Origin: NIOZ-UU13 sp035528395
GTDB lineage: Bacteria; Planctomycetota; Phycisphaerae; Sedimentisphaerales; Anaerobacaceae
Reading direction: 5' to 3'
DNA length: 64,000 nucleotides
Assembly (NCBI GenBank): GCA_035528395.1
Contig: DATKYR010000112.1
Location: forward strand, 22,790 to 86,789
The notes beneath the pieces were generated by a model. That model was not told the origin of the DNA, did not search any database, and saw only the letters and a list, made by a program, of their open reading frames with translations. Below are positions 16,676 through 26,246 of this stretch, one piece after another. The position numbers and the translations under genes are program-made. The stretch's first letter is position 1, and each line of letters begins with the position of its first letter.

Positions 16676-17060
16676 CCAATTTCCAAGTGGCCAAAATGAA
16701 CGTAAACTCATTAGTAACAATAGAATATAAAAATTTTATCCCGCTGGCGGGGCAAAAAAACAAACCCAAAACAAAGCCAAAACAAACCCAATCTTGTCCG
16801 CCGTAGGCGGATTCCAAAAAGCCAAAATGAACGTAAACTTAAGTTTAACAAAGGATTACAGAAAAAAAGATGATTTCGTAGTCCGAATAAACAAACCCAA
16901 TCAAACCCAATCTTGTCCGCCGTAGGCGGATTCCGAAATGGCCAAAATGAACGTAAACTCACTTATAACAAAGGATTACAGAAAATACGATGTTTTCGCA
17001 GCCCAAAAAACAAACCCAATCAAACCCAATCTTGTCCGCCGTAGGCGGATTGCAAAATGA
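16676..17060. repeat. Tandem repeats of about 118 bp (CAAACCCAATCTTGTCCGCC family)
   Basis: Three and a half units begin near 16676, 16788, 16905 and 17025. Each starts with CCCAAT, contains GTCCGCCGTAGGCGGATT (absent from the first unit) and GCCAAAATGAACGTAAACT, and ends in AACAAACCCAATCAAA. The last unit is partial. A 101-codon frame over the first units (16501-16806) encodes a peptide with MQNKPNF, a string I recall from many spurious short planctomycete annotations, so it is treated as repeat-derived and not a gene. Confidence 0.8.
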
Positions 17061-17219
17061 ACTTAAAATCGCTTGCCGGAAAATCCGGCCACAACCATTT
17101 GTTAGACGTTCTTAGTTTTTTTAGAAGAACCTGGAGCAAGAAATTGCTAAAATAAATTAGCTTTCTCAAATATGTGAAAGCCTGACAATACATAAAACTA
17201 TAATCAAAGGGGCTTGAAG

Positions 17220-18206
17220 ATGTCAAAGAACCTAAATCGCCGAGAGTTCTGCAAGAAATCTCTTATTACCTCAGCCGCTGTTACATCGGTCTGCGGTCTT
17301 AAAGAGAAAGCTTTATTAGCAGCTCCCGTCAACCGTACCGCTGCACCGACCCGAAAGGGTTCCGCTGCAGGTTTGCCGATGGGCAAAATCGGCAAGGTTA
17401 ATATAAGCAGGTTGATTATCGGCGGTAATCAATTCAGCGGCTGGTCTCATAGCAGGGATTTGAAGTATCTCCGTGAGTTATTCATGGCATACAGCACGGA
17501 CGAAAAAATCATGGAGACCCTTCAGACGGCAGAGGAAAACGGGATAAACACAATTATAACAGCATCGTCGGGATACCTTAATAAATACTGGAAGGAAAGA
17601 GGCGGTCAGATACAATGGATTGCCCAGGTCCATCCACAATCAAACGACCTGACAAGTGATATAAAAAGGGCCGTTGATAACGGAGCAATCGGTGCATACG
17701 TGCAGGGCGGAGTCGGAGAGAGTTTTATCAAAAATGGCCGTGTTGACCTGCTCGGCAAGGCTGTAGAGTTCATCAAAGAAAACGGATTAATCGCAGGGAT
17801 CGGCGGGCATTCAGTGGAAGTTCCTATTGCGGTCGAAAAGGCACAGATAGACGCTGATTTTTACATGAAAACTCTACATCACGGGAATTATTGGTCCACT
17901 ACGCCGAAAGAAAACAGGGTAGAATTTAATGTCGATAGTGGTAGTCCCTACGACCATGATAACATTTGGTCCATTACTCCAGAAAGAACTATCGAATTCA
18001 TGAGGAAGGTGGACAAGCCCTGGATATCTTTCAAGGTTCTGGCAGCCGGTGCTATCCATCCGCGAGAAGGCTTTAAGTATGCTTTTGAAAATGGGGCCGA
18101 TTTTGTCTGTGCAGGCATGTTTGACTTCCAGATCATAGAAAATGTAATCATTGCCAAAGACATTTTGTCAGACAAAGCGGACAGGCAACGTCCCTGGAAA
18201 GCGTGA
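17220..18206 (+). CDS. Tat-exported TIM-barrel protein (aldo/keto-reductase-like), function unknown
   Basis: 328 residues from the ATG at 17220, behind AAAGGGG; an upstream TTG is less likely. A twin-arginine signal (NRREF, about 6-10) and hydrophobic segment show export in folded form. Mature sequence alternates strands and helices as in a TIM barrel: SRLIIGGNQFSG, NTIITASSGY, IQWIAQVHP, GAIGAYVQGG, GLIAGIGGHS, ISFKVLAAGAI and ADFVCAGMFDFQ. This resembles the Tat-type oxidoreductase-like proteins common in Planctomycetota. No catalytic tetrad can be assigned confidently. Confidence 0.75.
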   Translation: MSKNLNRREFCKKSLITSAAVTSVCGLKEKALLAAPVNRTAAPTRKGSAAGLPMGKIGKVNISRLIIGGNQFSGWSHSRDLKYLRELFMAYSTDEKIMETLQTAEENGINTIITASSGYLNKYWKERGGQIQWIAQVHPQSNDLTSDIKRAVDNGAIGAYVQGGVGESFIKNGRVDLLGKAVEFIKENGLIAGIGGHSVEVPIAVEKAQIDADFYMKTLHHGNYWSTTPKENRVEFNVDSGSPYDHDNIWSITPERTIEFMRKVDKPWISFKVLAAGAIHPREGFKYAFENGADFVCAGMFDFQIIENVIIAKDILSDKADRQRPWKA

Positions 18207-18338
18207 TATCAGTGCGGCTGCTTGTATCGCAGAGGGCATAATCATTTGTCAGGAATTTTATATTCTGCGAGCCAGCGAAGTTTACATTATAAAAGTGATG
18301 TCTCCCCCCTTGGTTCCAACTTCGTATATCTCACAGAA

Positions 18339-19628
18339 CTAATTATCGACAGCATTCTCCGGTCGAGGGCACGCATCCACGAACCCAATCGCCTTTTCGA
18401 TGAATATTTCACCGGTCATCTCACCCAAACACGTTCTGCTAATGTAGTCATAGCGGTCAAAGCTGTTCCAGTCCACCTTTGTCAGAATATAACCAAAAGC
18501 ATCGTTGGTCAGACCGAAAAGAAAGTTATGCCTGCCGTGCATCTTGCGCTTCAAATAATAACCGATGTTCGGCAAAGCTTCGCCAGGAATCGTGAGTATC
18601 TGAGCATCACCGAGGTTCACGACGTTGACTTGCGTAGCTATGGTGCCTCTTTCGTTCAGCTCAAAACCTAAAGGGGACAGCTTTATAATGGAGAGTAGAA
18701 GCTTATTTTCTACCGGGAATTCAACGGTTGTGCTGCTGCAAAACAGCGTGGGATTTTTCAGGACCGGGGCATCGGCAACAATACGGAGAGACTCATCCGC
18801 GAGAAGATGGCCGATGCGGATACATTCATCCCATGTCTGAATATCCTTGCCATCGGGGCCCCGGCAGTCGGCGGTAACCATGCCTCCTATGGCACTATTC
18901 ACGAAGATACCGATACCTCCACCCTGCTTCTGAAGGCGGTCATAGAGGGGCCCAACAAAATCCGGGCAGAGGATTCCCTGATTCGGCCCGATTACTTCGG
19001 GATGACAGGCATAGTTCACGAGAGTAGCCAAAGGCCTGCCCTCAAGATTAAGGACCTGAATGACATGGCATCGAGGGTCATACAGGTTCTCTGCGTAGTA
19101 ATTGTATGCTATCTTGCCTCGTGCCCTGCCGGTAGCGATTCTGACATGCGAAGGCTGTAACCGGCGGACAGCCTGGTTGATGGCGTCAGCCAATTTCGTG
19201 CAGACACTATTGAGGTATTCAATGTCGGCAGCGGTCTGGCCGTTCTCGTTCGGAAAGCCATAGCAGTCCGGCCCGCTGTGGTTGTGGGTGGCGCCGATGA
19301 GGATGTTCTCCGGGGGAATACCAGAAACCTGTTGGCGAACTCTGCTGCAAAGCACGCCGGGAAATCCGAGAAAATCGGTGCTGCAAATTGCAACGCGAGT
19401 GTTGTCCTTTTCAAGAACAAGCGCACGCACCGTTAATTCTCCAATCTTCCGGTCAACAGGCTTAGACGGCCCAACACCACCTGAGACAGGCAGCAGAGGA
19501 GCAGGTGTAACATCACAGAATTCAATAGCAGCACGGAATGCCGCCGGCGCGGAACTGGTGTAGATAATACAAATAGCAACCATCACTGTGAGCAATGACG
19601 GCTTCAGACTATGCCAATTCCTGTTCAT
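18339..19628 (-). CDS. Neutral/alkaline ceramidase-like exported protein
   Basis: 429 residues with an N-terminal signal peptide (about 1-30). The N-terminal domain of neutral/alkaline non-lysosomal ceramidases is recognisable: an FCDVTP-type opening, VAICSTDFLGF, the zinc-site HNHSGPDCYG (about 114-123) and NYACHPEVIG. It is shorter than bacterial ceramidases (about 650) because the C-terminal Ig-like domain is missing, as is usual in planctomycete relatives. Substrate is probably an amide or carbohydrate ester rather than ceramide itself (inference). AAGGAG precedes the ATG. Confidence 0.8.
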   Translation of the reverse strand: MNRNWHSLKPSLLTVMVAICIIYTSSAPAAFRAAIEFCDVTPAPLLPVSGGVGPSKPVDRKIGELTVRALVLEKDNTRVAICSTDFLGFPGVLCSRVRQQVSGIPPENILIGATHNHSGPDCYGFPNENGQTAADIEYLNSVCTKLADAINQAVRRLQPSHVRIATGRARGKIAYNYYAENLYDPRCHVIQVLNLEGRPLATLVNYACHPEVIGPNQGILCPDFVGPLYDRLQKQGGGIGIFVNSAIGGMVTADCRGPDGKDIQTWDECIRIGHLLADESLRIVADAPVLKNPTLFCSSTTVEFPVENKLLLSIIKLSPLGFELNERGTIATQVNVVNLGDAQILTIPGEALPNIGYYLKRKMHGRHNFLFGLTNDAFGYILTKVDWNSFDRYDYISRTCLGEMTGEIFIEKAIGFVDACPRPENAVDN

Positions 19629-19762
19629 ATATTATTTCTCCTTTTCACTGGGTTTGTTTTTATCGCCTGAATTTGCTTGCCATTCACCGACAACCCTTTT
19701 CGCCGCGTTGCAACCTATTGCAATGAGTCGCAACAGGTAGGTAAGGCTACATTCACCGGCGG

Positions 19763-20881
19763 TCAACTTCCATTACACATACTCTCCAGAAACTCCTCGT
19801 TGGTAGGGTACTTTTTGAGCAATTTGAAGAGAGAGTCCATGGCCCCCCGGGCCCCATAGTTTGACAAAACGCGCCGGAGCGTGGCCAAACCGCCGCTATG
19901 GTCCTGGCTGTAGAGTTTGGCTTCCTTTCGAGTGCCGCTGGCCGGAATGTCGATAGCAGGAAAGATTCTCGCCTCGGCCAAGGACCGGTCGAGGACGAGC
20001 TCGCTGTTGCCCGTTCCCTTGAACTCTTCGAATATCAACTGGTCCATTCGAGAGCCGGTGTTAATCAGACACGTGGCGACGATAGTGACCGAGCCTCCGT
20101 TTTCAATGTTACGTGCCAGTCCGAAAAGACGACGCGGTACCTCCAGTATGCCCGCTTCCAATCCACCGCTCATAGTGTGGCGGCGCGATGCGCCTCGCCG
20201 CCTGGTCCTGTTGTTGAACGCTCTTCCCAGCCTTGTGAGACTGTCGATTAACAGGACCACCTCACGCCCGCATTCCAGCTCTGTTTGTACATGGGCGAGC
20301 ATCAGCTCGGCGAGCTCGGCGTGTTCGTCGGCACTGTGGTCGCTCGGGCTGGCCACCACCTCGGCTCCCTCCACAGCCCTGCGAAAGTGGGTGACTTCCT
20401 CCGGTCGCTCATCCACCAACAGCACGATAATACGGCTTTCAGGAGAACAGTGGCAAATCGCCTTGACGGTCTGTTCCAGGAGAATGGTCTTTCCCGCCTT
20501 GGGCGGCGAGACAATCAGCTGACGCGTGCCCTTGCCTATCGGCGCGATGAGGTCAACTATGCGCATGCTTTCCTGGCCGCAAGCGCCCAGGTCAAATCGT
20601 TCGTGTGGATCGATCGCCACCAAATCGGTAAATCGTGTGCGTTTGCTGAAGGCTTCCGGTTGCATGCCCCCCAGGGACTCGATGGATACCAACCTGGATT
20701 TGCCTTTCTTCCGCTCGACCTGACCGGTGACGGCTGCTCCTTCGGCCAGGGCAAAGCGGCGAGTTAGATCGGGGTGGACCATCACTTCGGCCCGGCCCGG
20801 CCGATAAGCCCGGTCCGCGGTCCTGATTGCAAACTGCAGTTTGCTGACACATTTTAGTATTCCAGTTGTCTTATCGGCCAT
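19763..20881 (-). CDS. rho: Transcription termination factor Rho, short form
   Basis: A 372-residue RNA-dependent ATPase helicase. ATG at 20881 is used; an in-frame TTG lies one codon upstream. Walker A PPKAGKT and Walker B VVLLIDSLTRL are intact, as are GTGNSELVL and SGTRKE. The N-terminal Rho_N helical domain of E. coli Rho (about 50 residues) is absent, and the cold-shock-like RNA-binding domain is reduced. The Q-loop region reads RRRGASRRHTMSGG, unlike the usual VPASGKxLSGG. It may therefore be a second, specialised Rho; whether another copy exists cannot be seen here. Confidence 0.9.
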   Translation of the reverse strand: MADKTTGILKCVSKLQFAIRTADRAYRPGRAEVMVHPDLTRRFALAEGAAVTGQVERKKGKSRLVSIESLGGMQPEAFSKRTRFTDLVAIDPHERFDLGACGQESMRIVDLIAPIGKGTRQLIVSPPKAGKTILLEQTVKAICHCSPESRIIVLLVDERPEEVTHFRRAVEGAEVVASPSDHSADEHAELAELMLAHVQTELECGREVVLLIDSLTRLGRAFNNRTRRRGASRRHTMSGGLEAGILEVPRRLFGLARNIENGGSVTIVATCLINTGSRMDQLIFEEFKGTGNSELVLDRSLAEARIFPAIDIPASGTRKEAKLYSQDHSGGLATLRRVLSNYGARGAMDSLFKLLKKYPTNEEFLESMCNGS

Positions 20882-20884
20882 CAA

Positions 20885-21139
20885 AAAGTTCCGTGGGCAT
20901 TTCTACAGAAACAAATGGTGATTAAACAAACGCTTGTATTATAACATATTGAACCACGTTTGCAACCCTCGCCCAAAGTTTATGCAGGCGGGTTTCAGCT
21001 TTTCATTTTCGAACCTGTTATCGTGTTCGCTTACAGTTGAAGCACACAGGGTTTAGCCCGCATATTTCATGCTTCCTATGATGCGGTTTCTTTTGGAAAT
21101 GTTTTGACTGGCCGTTGAGATAGATAGATTTTTTCTGAG
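20885..21139. other. Spacer upstream of rho
   Basis: AT-rich, no supported frame. It should carry the rho promoter on the minus strand. Confidence 0.4.
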
Positions 21140-21230
21140 GTGCTCGAACGCGCAAGCTCCTCGATTTCCTATGGCCTCACTGACCGGTTGTATATGCGAA
21201 CATCATCAATCAGGCCTAATAAGAAGAAAC
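21140..21230 (-). pseudogene. Remnant of a LamG-domain gene
   Basis: Read on the minus strand, 21228 downward gives LLGLIDDVRIYNRSVRP, a stop, then EIEELARSS. GLIDDVRIYNR...EIEELA is the typical last strand and tail of LamG/concanavalin-like domains in this group. The in-frame stop and the lack of an upstream domain show a decayed fragment. It lies just downstream of the PD40 gene. Confidence 0.6.
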
Positions 21231-21258
21231 TGAAAACATCTGGCTTTCAGTACACTAA

Positions 21259-22341
21259 CTATTCAGACAATTCAACCGGCGGAACTTCCTCGAACAAATG
21301 CTCAGCAAGGACGATCAGGTCCTGGACATCCACGACGCCGTCACCCCAGGGCATCGGACCAATATCACACAATGGCTCATCCGTACCCCAGTAGTCAAGG
21401 ATAATGCACATGTCTGAGGCGTCGACAATTCCGTCGCCGTTGAGGTCAACAACCGATTCGATTGATACCTGCCATGCGTCAAAATTACCGGACCCACCGG
21501 GCCGGTCAGACATAAAGAAGAGCTTTTGTCCGTCGTCCGAGATGCCTGGCCCGACATCGGGTGACGAACTGTTGACCGTCGATCCGAGATTCACAGGTGA
21601 CTCCCAGGGCTCTGTAACACTTGGCCGCCTCGCTACCCAGAGGTCGTATGAACCACGCCCACCCGGCCGGTTGGAGTGAAAGAAGAGCATTCGGCCATCG
21701 GCTGAAATGCTCGGAGCCCGATCTGTAGAGCCGGTGTTGACCGTTGCCCCGAGATTCACAGGGGCATCCCAGGGCTCGGAAAGCGTCGGCCGTGTTGCTA
21801 CATATAGGTCATCGCCACCATACCCGCCTGGGCGGTTGGAGCTGAAGAAAAGGGTAGAACCATCGGCCGAGGTGCTCGGCCCCACTTCATCGCCGGAACT
21901 GTTGACCGTCGCACCGAGGTTCACCGGGGGCCCCCAAGGGTCGGTGACGCTTGAGCGCATCGTTACCCAGAGATCGTGTGAACCCTGCCCTCCGGGTCGG
22001 TTGGACTGCAGGAAGAGCATCAGGCCGTCGCCCGAGATGTCCGGCCCCATGTCCCAAGACGAGCCGTTGACAGTTGTACCGAGGTTCACCGGCTCTTCCC
22101 ACGGATCTTCTGTTGTCGCCCGCGTTGCGAGCCAAAGGTCCCAACCACCGTACCCCCCCGGCCGCATTGAGGCATAGTAGAGCTTCAAACCACCGGCTGA
22201 GGTGCACGCCACACCGTCGTTATACGAAGTGTTCACGATTGGCCCGAGATTTGTGGGAGTGCCGAAGGTAAAATCCGCATTCGCAAGTTCCGTAGCAAGG
22301 GCCAATATCGAAACCAATACGAGTGAAATTGTTTTTTTCAT
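21259..22341 (-). CDS. Exported PD40/WD40-like propeller protein with C-terminal dockerin-like repeats
   Basis: 360 residues. A signal peptide (about 1-22) is followed by five near-identical blade repeats with the core S(N/D)RPGG-x-G-x-x-D-L-W/Y-x-A and PW-x-x-PVNLG-x-x-VN, about 47 residues apart, as in the TolB/PD40 family. The C-terminus has two EF-hand-like dockerin halves: DLNGDGIVDASD (about 295-306) and WGDGVVDVQDLIVLAE (about 328-343). AAAGGGTGG precedes the ATG. Likely secreted or surface-anchored through dockerin-type contacts; the ligand is unknown. Confidence 0.85.
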   Translation of the reverse strand: MKKTISLVLVSILALATELANADFTFGTPTNLGPIVNTSYNDGVACTSAGGLKLYYASMRPGGYGGWDLWLATRATTEDPWEEPVNLGTTVNGSSWDMGPDISGDGLMLFLQSNRPGGQGSHDLWVTMRSSVTDPWGPPVNLGATVNSSGDEVGPSTSADGSTLFFSSNRPGGYGGDDLYVATRPTLSEPWDAPVNLGATVNTGSTDRAPSISADGRMLFFHSNRPGGRGSYDLWVARRPSVTEPWESPVNLGSTVNSSSPDVGPGISDDGQKLFFMSDRPGGSGNFDAWQVSIESVVDLNGDGIVDASDMCIILDYWGTDEPLCDIGPMPWGDGVVDVQDLIVLAEHLFEEVPPVELSE

Positions 22342-22797
22342 CTTACCACCCTTTCAAAAATTGTTAATATTTTCCCCCGTTAGAAATTTTTCCTTTTTTG
22401 GACACTATTATTTCCTGTTGTAAAACTTCTAACGGGGTTCACGCCGCACACTGTGCGCAGCTTTACCGGCTTAGTTTTTCAGCTTTATTTTGATAGAATT
22501 CTACTAATAGAACGCCAATTGGATTTTCTCCTCCAAAAAGCTTGTTGAATACGGACAGTGACATTATAGCACTTTCTTGCTGCTACTCAATATAAAAATA
22601 GAATAATTATGTTAAATATACAGAATAGTCACTCGCGGAGAAGTTATTTCGACTTTGGTGAGGACAATCGCTTCGAGCAATTTTAGCTGGCTTTTGGAAG
22701 CTGTCAGTATAATATAATAACAGTTTAGTGGCAAATGACCAAAGCAGGAAATTGAAACGAGGTCTTTAGGGCCGTTTTTGAACGCGTGTTGAAATAC
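22342..22797. other. Spacer with inverted repeat
   Basis: CCCCGTTAGAA (22375-22385) and TTCTAACGGGG (22427-22437) are perfect inverted copies around a 41-nt centre. A short CGCACACTGTGCG palindrome follows at about 22446. The rest is AT-rich without a supported gene. The promoters of the two divergent genes must lie here. Confidence 0.55.
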
Positions 22798-22810
22798 AGG
22801 AGGTGCAGTT

Positions 22811-24736
22811 GTGAAACGAGCTGTGTTGGTTGGTGCGATAGTGCTCATAGCAACTATCTTGTCCGGGCATTCTGCCGCCCGAAGCCAACAGGAGAAAGCC
22901 CGGGCACGGATGAGCGATTTGCGTTTTGGGTCCTACGCCACATCGCGCCAGGTGGAAGAGCTTGCCACCAATGAGGCAGTGCGGACGCGGGCATGGAAAA
23001 CCATACAGCGTATGGGCATCACGAAGCTTTATATCGAGGTCTATCGCGGCGGCCATGTTGTGTCAGGTGAACATCTTACCTTTATGCGCGACTGGCTCCA
23101 GAAGAAAGGCCTCGATGTTGTCGGCGGCATCGCAACTGTTCCCGGCGGCGATTTTGGCGTGCGCCAAAAAGGACCTCTTGGATGGTTCAACTGGCAAAAC
23201 GAAAAGACCCAACGTGATATCGAGAAAGTTATCCGTATGGCGGCGGGTATCTTCGATACCTTTATCGTTGACGATTTCCTCTGTACAGGCGATGTGAGCG
23301 AGGAATCAAAGGCTGCCAAAGGCGAGCGTTCCTGGGGCGAATATCGGCGCGCTCTGCTCACCGAATTAGCTCAATCGGTCTTCGTTGGGCCCGCTAAAGA
23401 GGTCAACCCCGCCATCACGATGATAGTCAAATATCCCCAGTGGTACGACCGGTTCCACCTCTTCGGCTATGACACGGATATATTACCCCGGATATTCGAC
23501 CAAGTCTGGGTCGGCACGGAGACCCGCGGCCGCAACACGCAGCGATTCGGTTTCGTTCAGCCCTACGAGGGATTTGTCAACTACCGCTGGCTCGCGGGCA
23601 TCTCGGGCGATAAGATCGGCGGCGCATGGTTCGACCACGGCGACTGCGCCGAGTATGACTTCCTCGACCAGGCCTATACGAGCGTCCTGGCCGGGGCGCA
23701 GGAGCTGGTCTTCTTCAACTTCGGCAACCTCATGCAAGGCCACCCGGACCACGAAAAGATTATCGCCGAATTCGACCAGCTTGCCGAGCTCGCTGCGTTC
23801 GTCCGTGAACATCCTGTCGTTGGCGTCCCTGCCTACAAGCCGCCCAACAGTGACCCTGCCGGCGATATGTATATAATGGATTTTTTAGGCATGTTAGGTA
23901 TTCCGCTGATACCTGCGCACGAATTTCCTGAAAGCGCGCCGGTCATCTTCCTGCCTGCACAAGCGGCTGCAGATGTAAATCTTTTAGAGCACATCAACAA
24001 GGCCCGCGCCAGAGGCGTACACCTTATAGTAACGACAAGTCTGCTGGTTACGTCACCTGACGCCGATGAGCTTGCGCGCATGGTTAAGGTCGGCACAAAA
24101 ATACAATCAAAGCCGATTCGTGCATCGCTGATGTCCCTCTCAGGCAAAACTCAAAAGCTCGAAAAAACGAATGTGATTATCGACCTGGAATCACCAATAG
24201 AAGTTGAAGCCGGCCCCGGAGACATATTGTGCACTTTCGGCAATAAACAGGTCGCTCTTCTTACTGTAAACAAAACGTCGGATGGCAGTATCAGCCTGCT
24301 CAATACGCACACCTACAGCCAGGCCGACTTTGATGCAGTAGGCGAGGTTTTGCTCTGTCCCCGGCCATTGGGCCTGATTACTATGCAGGGGCAAGCCCTT
24401 TCCGCTCTTCGCAATGTATTCGGCAATCGTTCGATAATAGATAATGACGCTATCACTCTGTCAAAACTCCAGCTCCCGGTTTTTGATGGTCCAGGCTGCG
24501 TCACGTTTCATCCTTTCGGCTCTTCGGCCTACGGGAGCTGTGTCATACAAAACTTCAATGATGAAGCGGTGAATGTCACCGTCACCATTCGAATTGGAGA
24601 AGGCAGGTCCCATCGATTTGTAGAGGCGTTCACCGGCAAGCCCATTCCTATCCGTACCATCAAGTCCGGGCAGCATATTGCGATGGACTTAGCTATTCCC
24701 GCAAGGGGACGCATCTGGGTTCGGCGGGTTGATTGA
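22811..24736 (+). CDS. Large exported protein, probable glycoside-hydrolase-like TIM barrel
   Basis: 641 residues from a GTG start with a strong AGGAGGTG about six bases upstream. Signal peptide about 1-24. The first ~330 residues look like a barrel: KLYIEVYRGGH, VVGGIATVPGG, FDTFIVDDFLCTG (a D-D pair where a catalytic acid would sit), ITMIVKYPQWYD, FDQVWVGTETRGR, GGAWFDHGDC and ELVFFNFGN. The C-terminal part (about 450-640) is beta-rich and ends in a sandwich-like domain. The pattern suggests a carbohydrate-active enzyme, but I cannot name a family. A local GC-rich stretch (23280-23830) differs from the flanking halves of the gene. Confidence 0.6.
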   Translation: MKRAVLVGAIVLIATILSGHSAARSQQEKARARMSDLRFGSYATSRQVEELATNEAVRTRAWKTIQRMGITKLYIEVYRGGHVVSGEHLTFMRDWLQKKGLDVVGGIATVPGGDFGVRQKGPLGWFNWQNEKTQRDIEKVIRMAAGIFDTFIVDDFLCTGDVSEESKAAKGERSWGEYRRALLTELAQSVFVGPAKEVNPAITMIVKYPQWYDRFHLFGYDTDILPRIFDQVWVGTETRGRNTQRFGFVQPYEGFVNYRWLAGISGDKIGGAWFDHGDCAEYDFLDQAYTSVLAGAQELVFFNFGNLMQGHPDHEKIIAEFDQLAELAAFVREHPVVGVPAYKPPNSDPAGDMYIMDFLGMLGIPLIPAHEFPESAPVIFLPAQAAADVNLLEHINKARARGVHLIVTTSLLVTSPDADELARMVKVGTKIQSKPIRASLMSLSGKTQKLEKTNVIIDLESPIEVEAGPGDILCTFGNKQVALLTVNKTSDGSISLLNTHTYSQADFDAVGEVLLCPRPLGLITMQGQALSALRNVFGNRSIIDNDAITLSKLQLPVFDGPGCVTFHPFGSSAYGSCVIQNFNDEAVNVTVTIRIGEGRSHRFVEAFTGKPIPIRTIKSGQHIAMDLAIPARGRIWVRRVD

Positions 24737-24791
24737 GATACTACTACCAATACCTGTGTAGTTTCATGTACCGCCAGGCATCGAATCTTCA

Positions 24792-26246
24792 TTAGGGGTG
24801 TTCCGCGACCGCCACGAGATGACCTCTGGTACGAAAGAACAAGGTGCCCCGTGAAATTGCAGGTGTCGCCATACAGATTTCGTTCATTTTATTAACGCCT
24901 ATCAGCTTAAATTCGGGCCCTGCTTCTACAACATATATGTCACCGCTCTCGGCAGTGCAGTAGATTTTTCCTTCTGCCGCAACGGGAGAAGCTGAAACAG
25001 CGGCAGAGGAGGAGCTTAGATTTTCACGGTACAGTAATTTACCTGTCCCGGCTTCAATACAGCTTAGTTTGCCTCTATCTGAACAGCAATAGAGATACTC
25101 TTTGTATACAATAGGTGTTGGTATGTAGTTTCCATCTCTCTCGTAACTCCAGGCGATATATTTATTGCTTGATTCATTTTCGGCCAGAGAGATATCGCCG
25201 GCTGCCGAGACGCGCACAGCATAGATGGGCGACGTGCCTCCGTGTGCATTGGTAATATAGATTAGATTGTGAGCCACGACAGGCGTTGGAATCGGGATGT
25301 CACCGCCACCCCTCAATTTCCAGATTTCTTTGCCTGTTTCAATGTCGTACCCGCCGATATGCTTATATCCGTTAACAATGATTTGCGAATGCTCCCCACC
25401 CGCGTAAACAGTCGGTGTCCCCCAGGTTGGCACTTCGTCCCTTGCAGTTTTCCATATCTGAGCTCCGTCCTTAAGGTTAAAGGCGGCAATAAAAGAATTC
25501 TCCTGCACATCGCACTGGACAATTATCATATTTTTATGGAAGATGGGTGAAGTTCCTCCTCCCCATTGTGCAGCCGGACTGCTGAAAAAACCCCAATCAA
25601 GCTTGCCAAGGTCCTTTTTCCATATAAGATTTCCTTCCATATCGTAACAGTACATACCTTCAGAGCCAAAGAACGCAACGACGTAATTTCCGTCCGTACA
25701 TGGAGTTGAATTTGCATGGCTGGATTTAGGATGCCTTTTTACCTTTGGCTTTCCCATATAAGAGCGTCGATTCCATAGAATTTTGCCATCTTCTCTATCT
25801 ATACATAAAATGTGCCAGCTAAAAACATTCTCTTCTTTTGCCGACCTGACATCTCCGTACATGCCCACCTTCAAGCTCGATTGGCCCTTGTCCTGAATAG
25901 CGGTAGTGATAAAGATGCGGTTGCCCCATACTACCGGACTTGAATGGCCAAGCCCCGGGATATAAGTTTTCCAGCGGATGTTTTCGGAGCGTTCAGCATC
26001 CCACTTGACAGGAACGGAATGGCCTTCAGCAATACCGCTCGCTAAGGGACCACGAAACGAAGGCCAGCTCTGCCCGGTGCAGGCTTGCGGCACCTGTACC
26101 CGCGTTTTCTGTGCGGACAGCACAGGTGCGGGCATTAGAAAACAGACTGCAAGAAATAAACTGAATATGCAAATGTTGTATGTACTGATTGGGAAGCCGC
26201 TTCGAGCGAACCAAAAATGATGTTGTTTTGCTGCTGTATAAAGCAT
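24792..26246 (-). CDS. Exported PQQ-like beta-propeller protein
   Basis: 484 residues. A signal or anchor helix lies at about 25-45. The mature part begins WPSFRGP...GIAEG...VKW and continues with eight or so propeller blades carrying tryptophan-docking motifs (IRWKTYIPG, ILWNRRSYMG, LIWKKDLG, IWKTARDE, EIWKLRGGG). This is the PQQ_2 / BamB-like form that is abundant in Planctomycetota, usually without bound PQQ. AAGGAG precedes the ATG. Its 3' end meets the upstream rightward gene tail to tail with 55 nt between. Confidence 0.88.
   Translation of the reverse strand: MLYTAAKQHHFWFARSGFPISTYNICIFSLFLAVCFLMPAPVLSAQKTRVQVPQACTGQSWPSFRGPLASGIAEGHSVPVKWDAERSENIRWKTYIPGLGHSSPVVWGNRIFITTAIQDKGQSSLKVGMYGDVRSAKEENVFSWHILCIDREDGKILWNRRSYMGKPKVKRHPKSSHANSTPCTDGNYVVAFFGSEGMYCYDMEGNLIWKKDLGKLDWGFFSSPAAQWGGGTSPIFHKNMIIVQCDVQENSFIAAFNLKDGAQIWKTARDEVPTWGTPTVYAGGEHSQIIVNGYKHIGGYDIETGKEIWKLRGGGDIPIPTPVVAHNLIYITNAHGGTSPIYAVRVSAAGDISLAENESSNKYIAWSYERDGNYIPTPIVYKEYLYCCSDRGKLSCIEAGTGKLLYRENLSSSSAAVSASPVAAEGKIYCTAESGDIYVVEAGPEFKLIGVNKMNEICMATPAISRGTLFFRTRGHLVAVAEHP

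Noticed and set aside
16501..16806. 101-codon frame as a small protein
   Set aside because: It runs across the ~118-bp tandem repeats; the composition is that of the repeat.
18222..18671. 149-codon plus-strand frame at the ceramidase-like gene end
   Set aside because: Mostly antisense to the ceramidase-like C-terminus; no ribosome binding site or family match.
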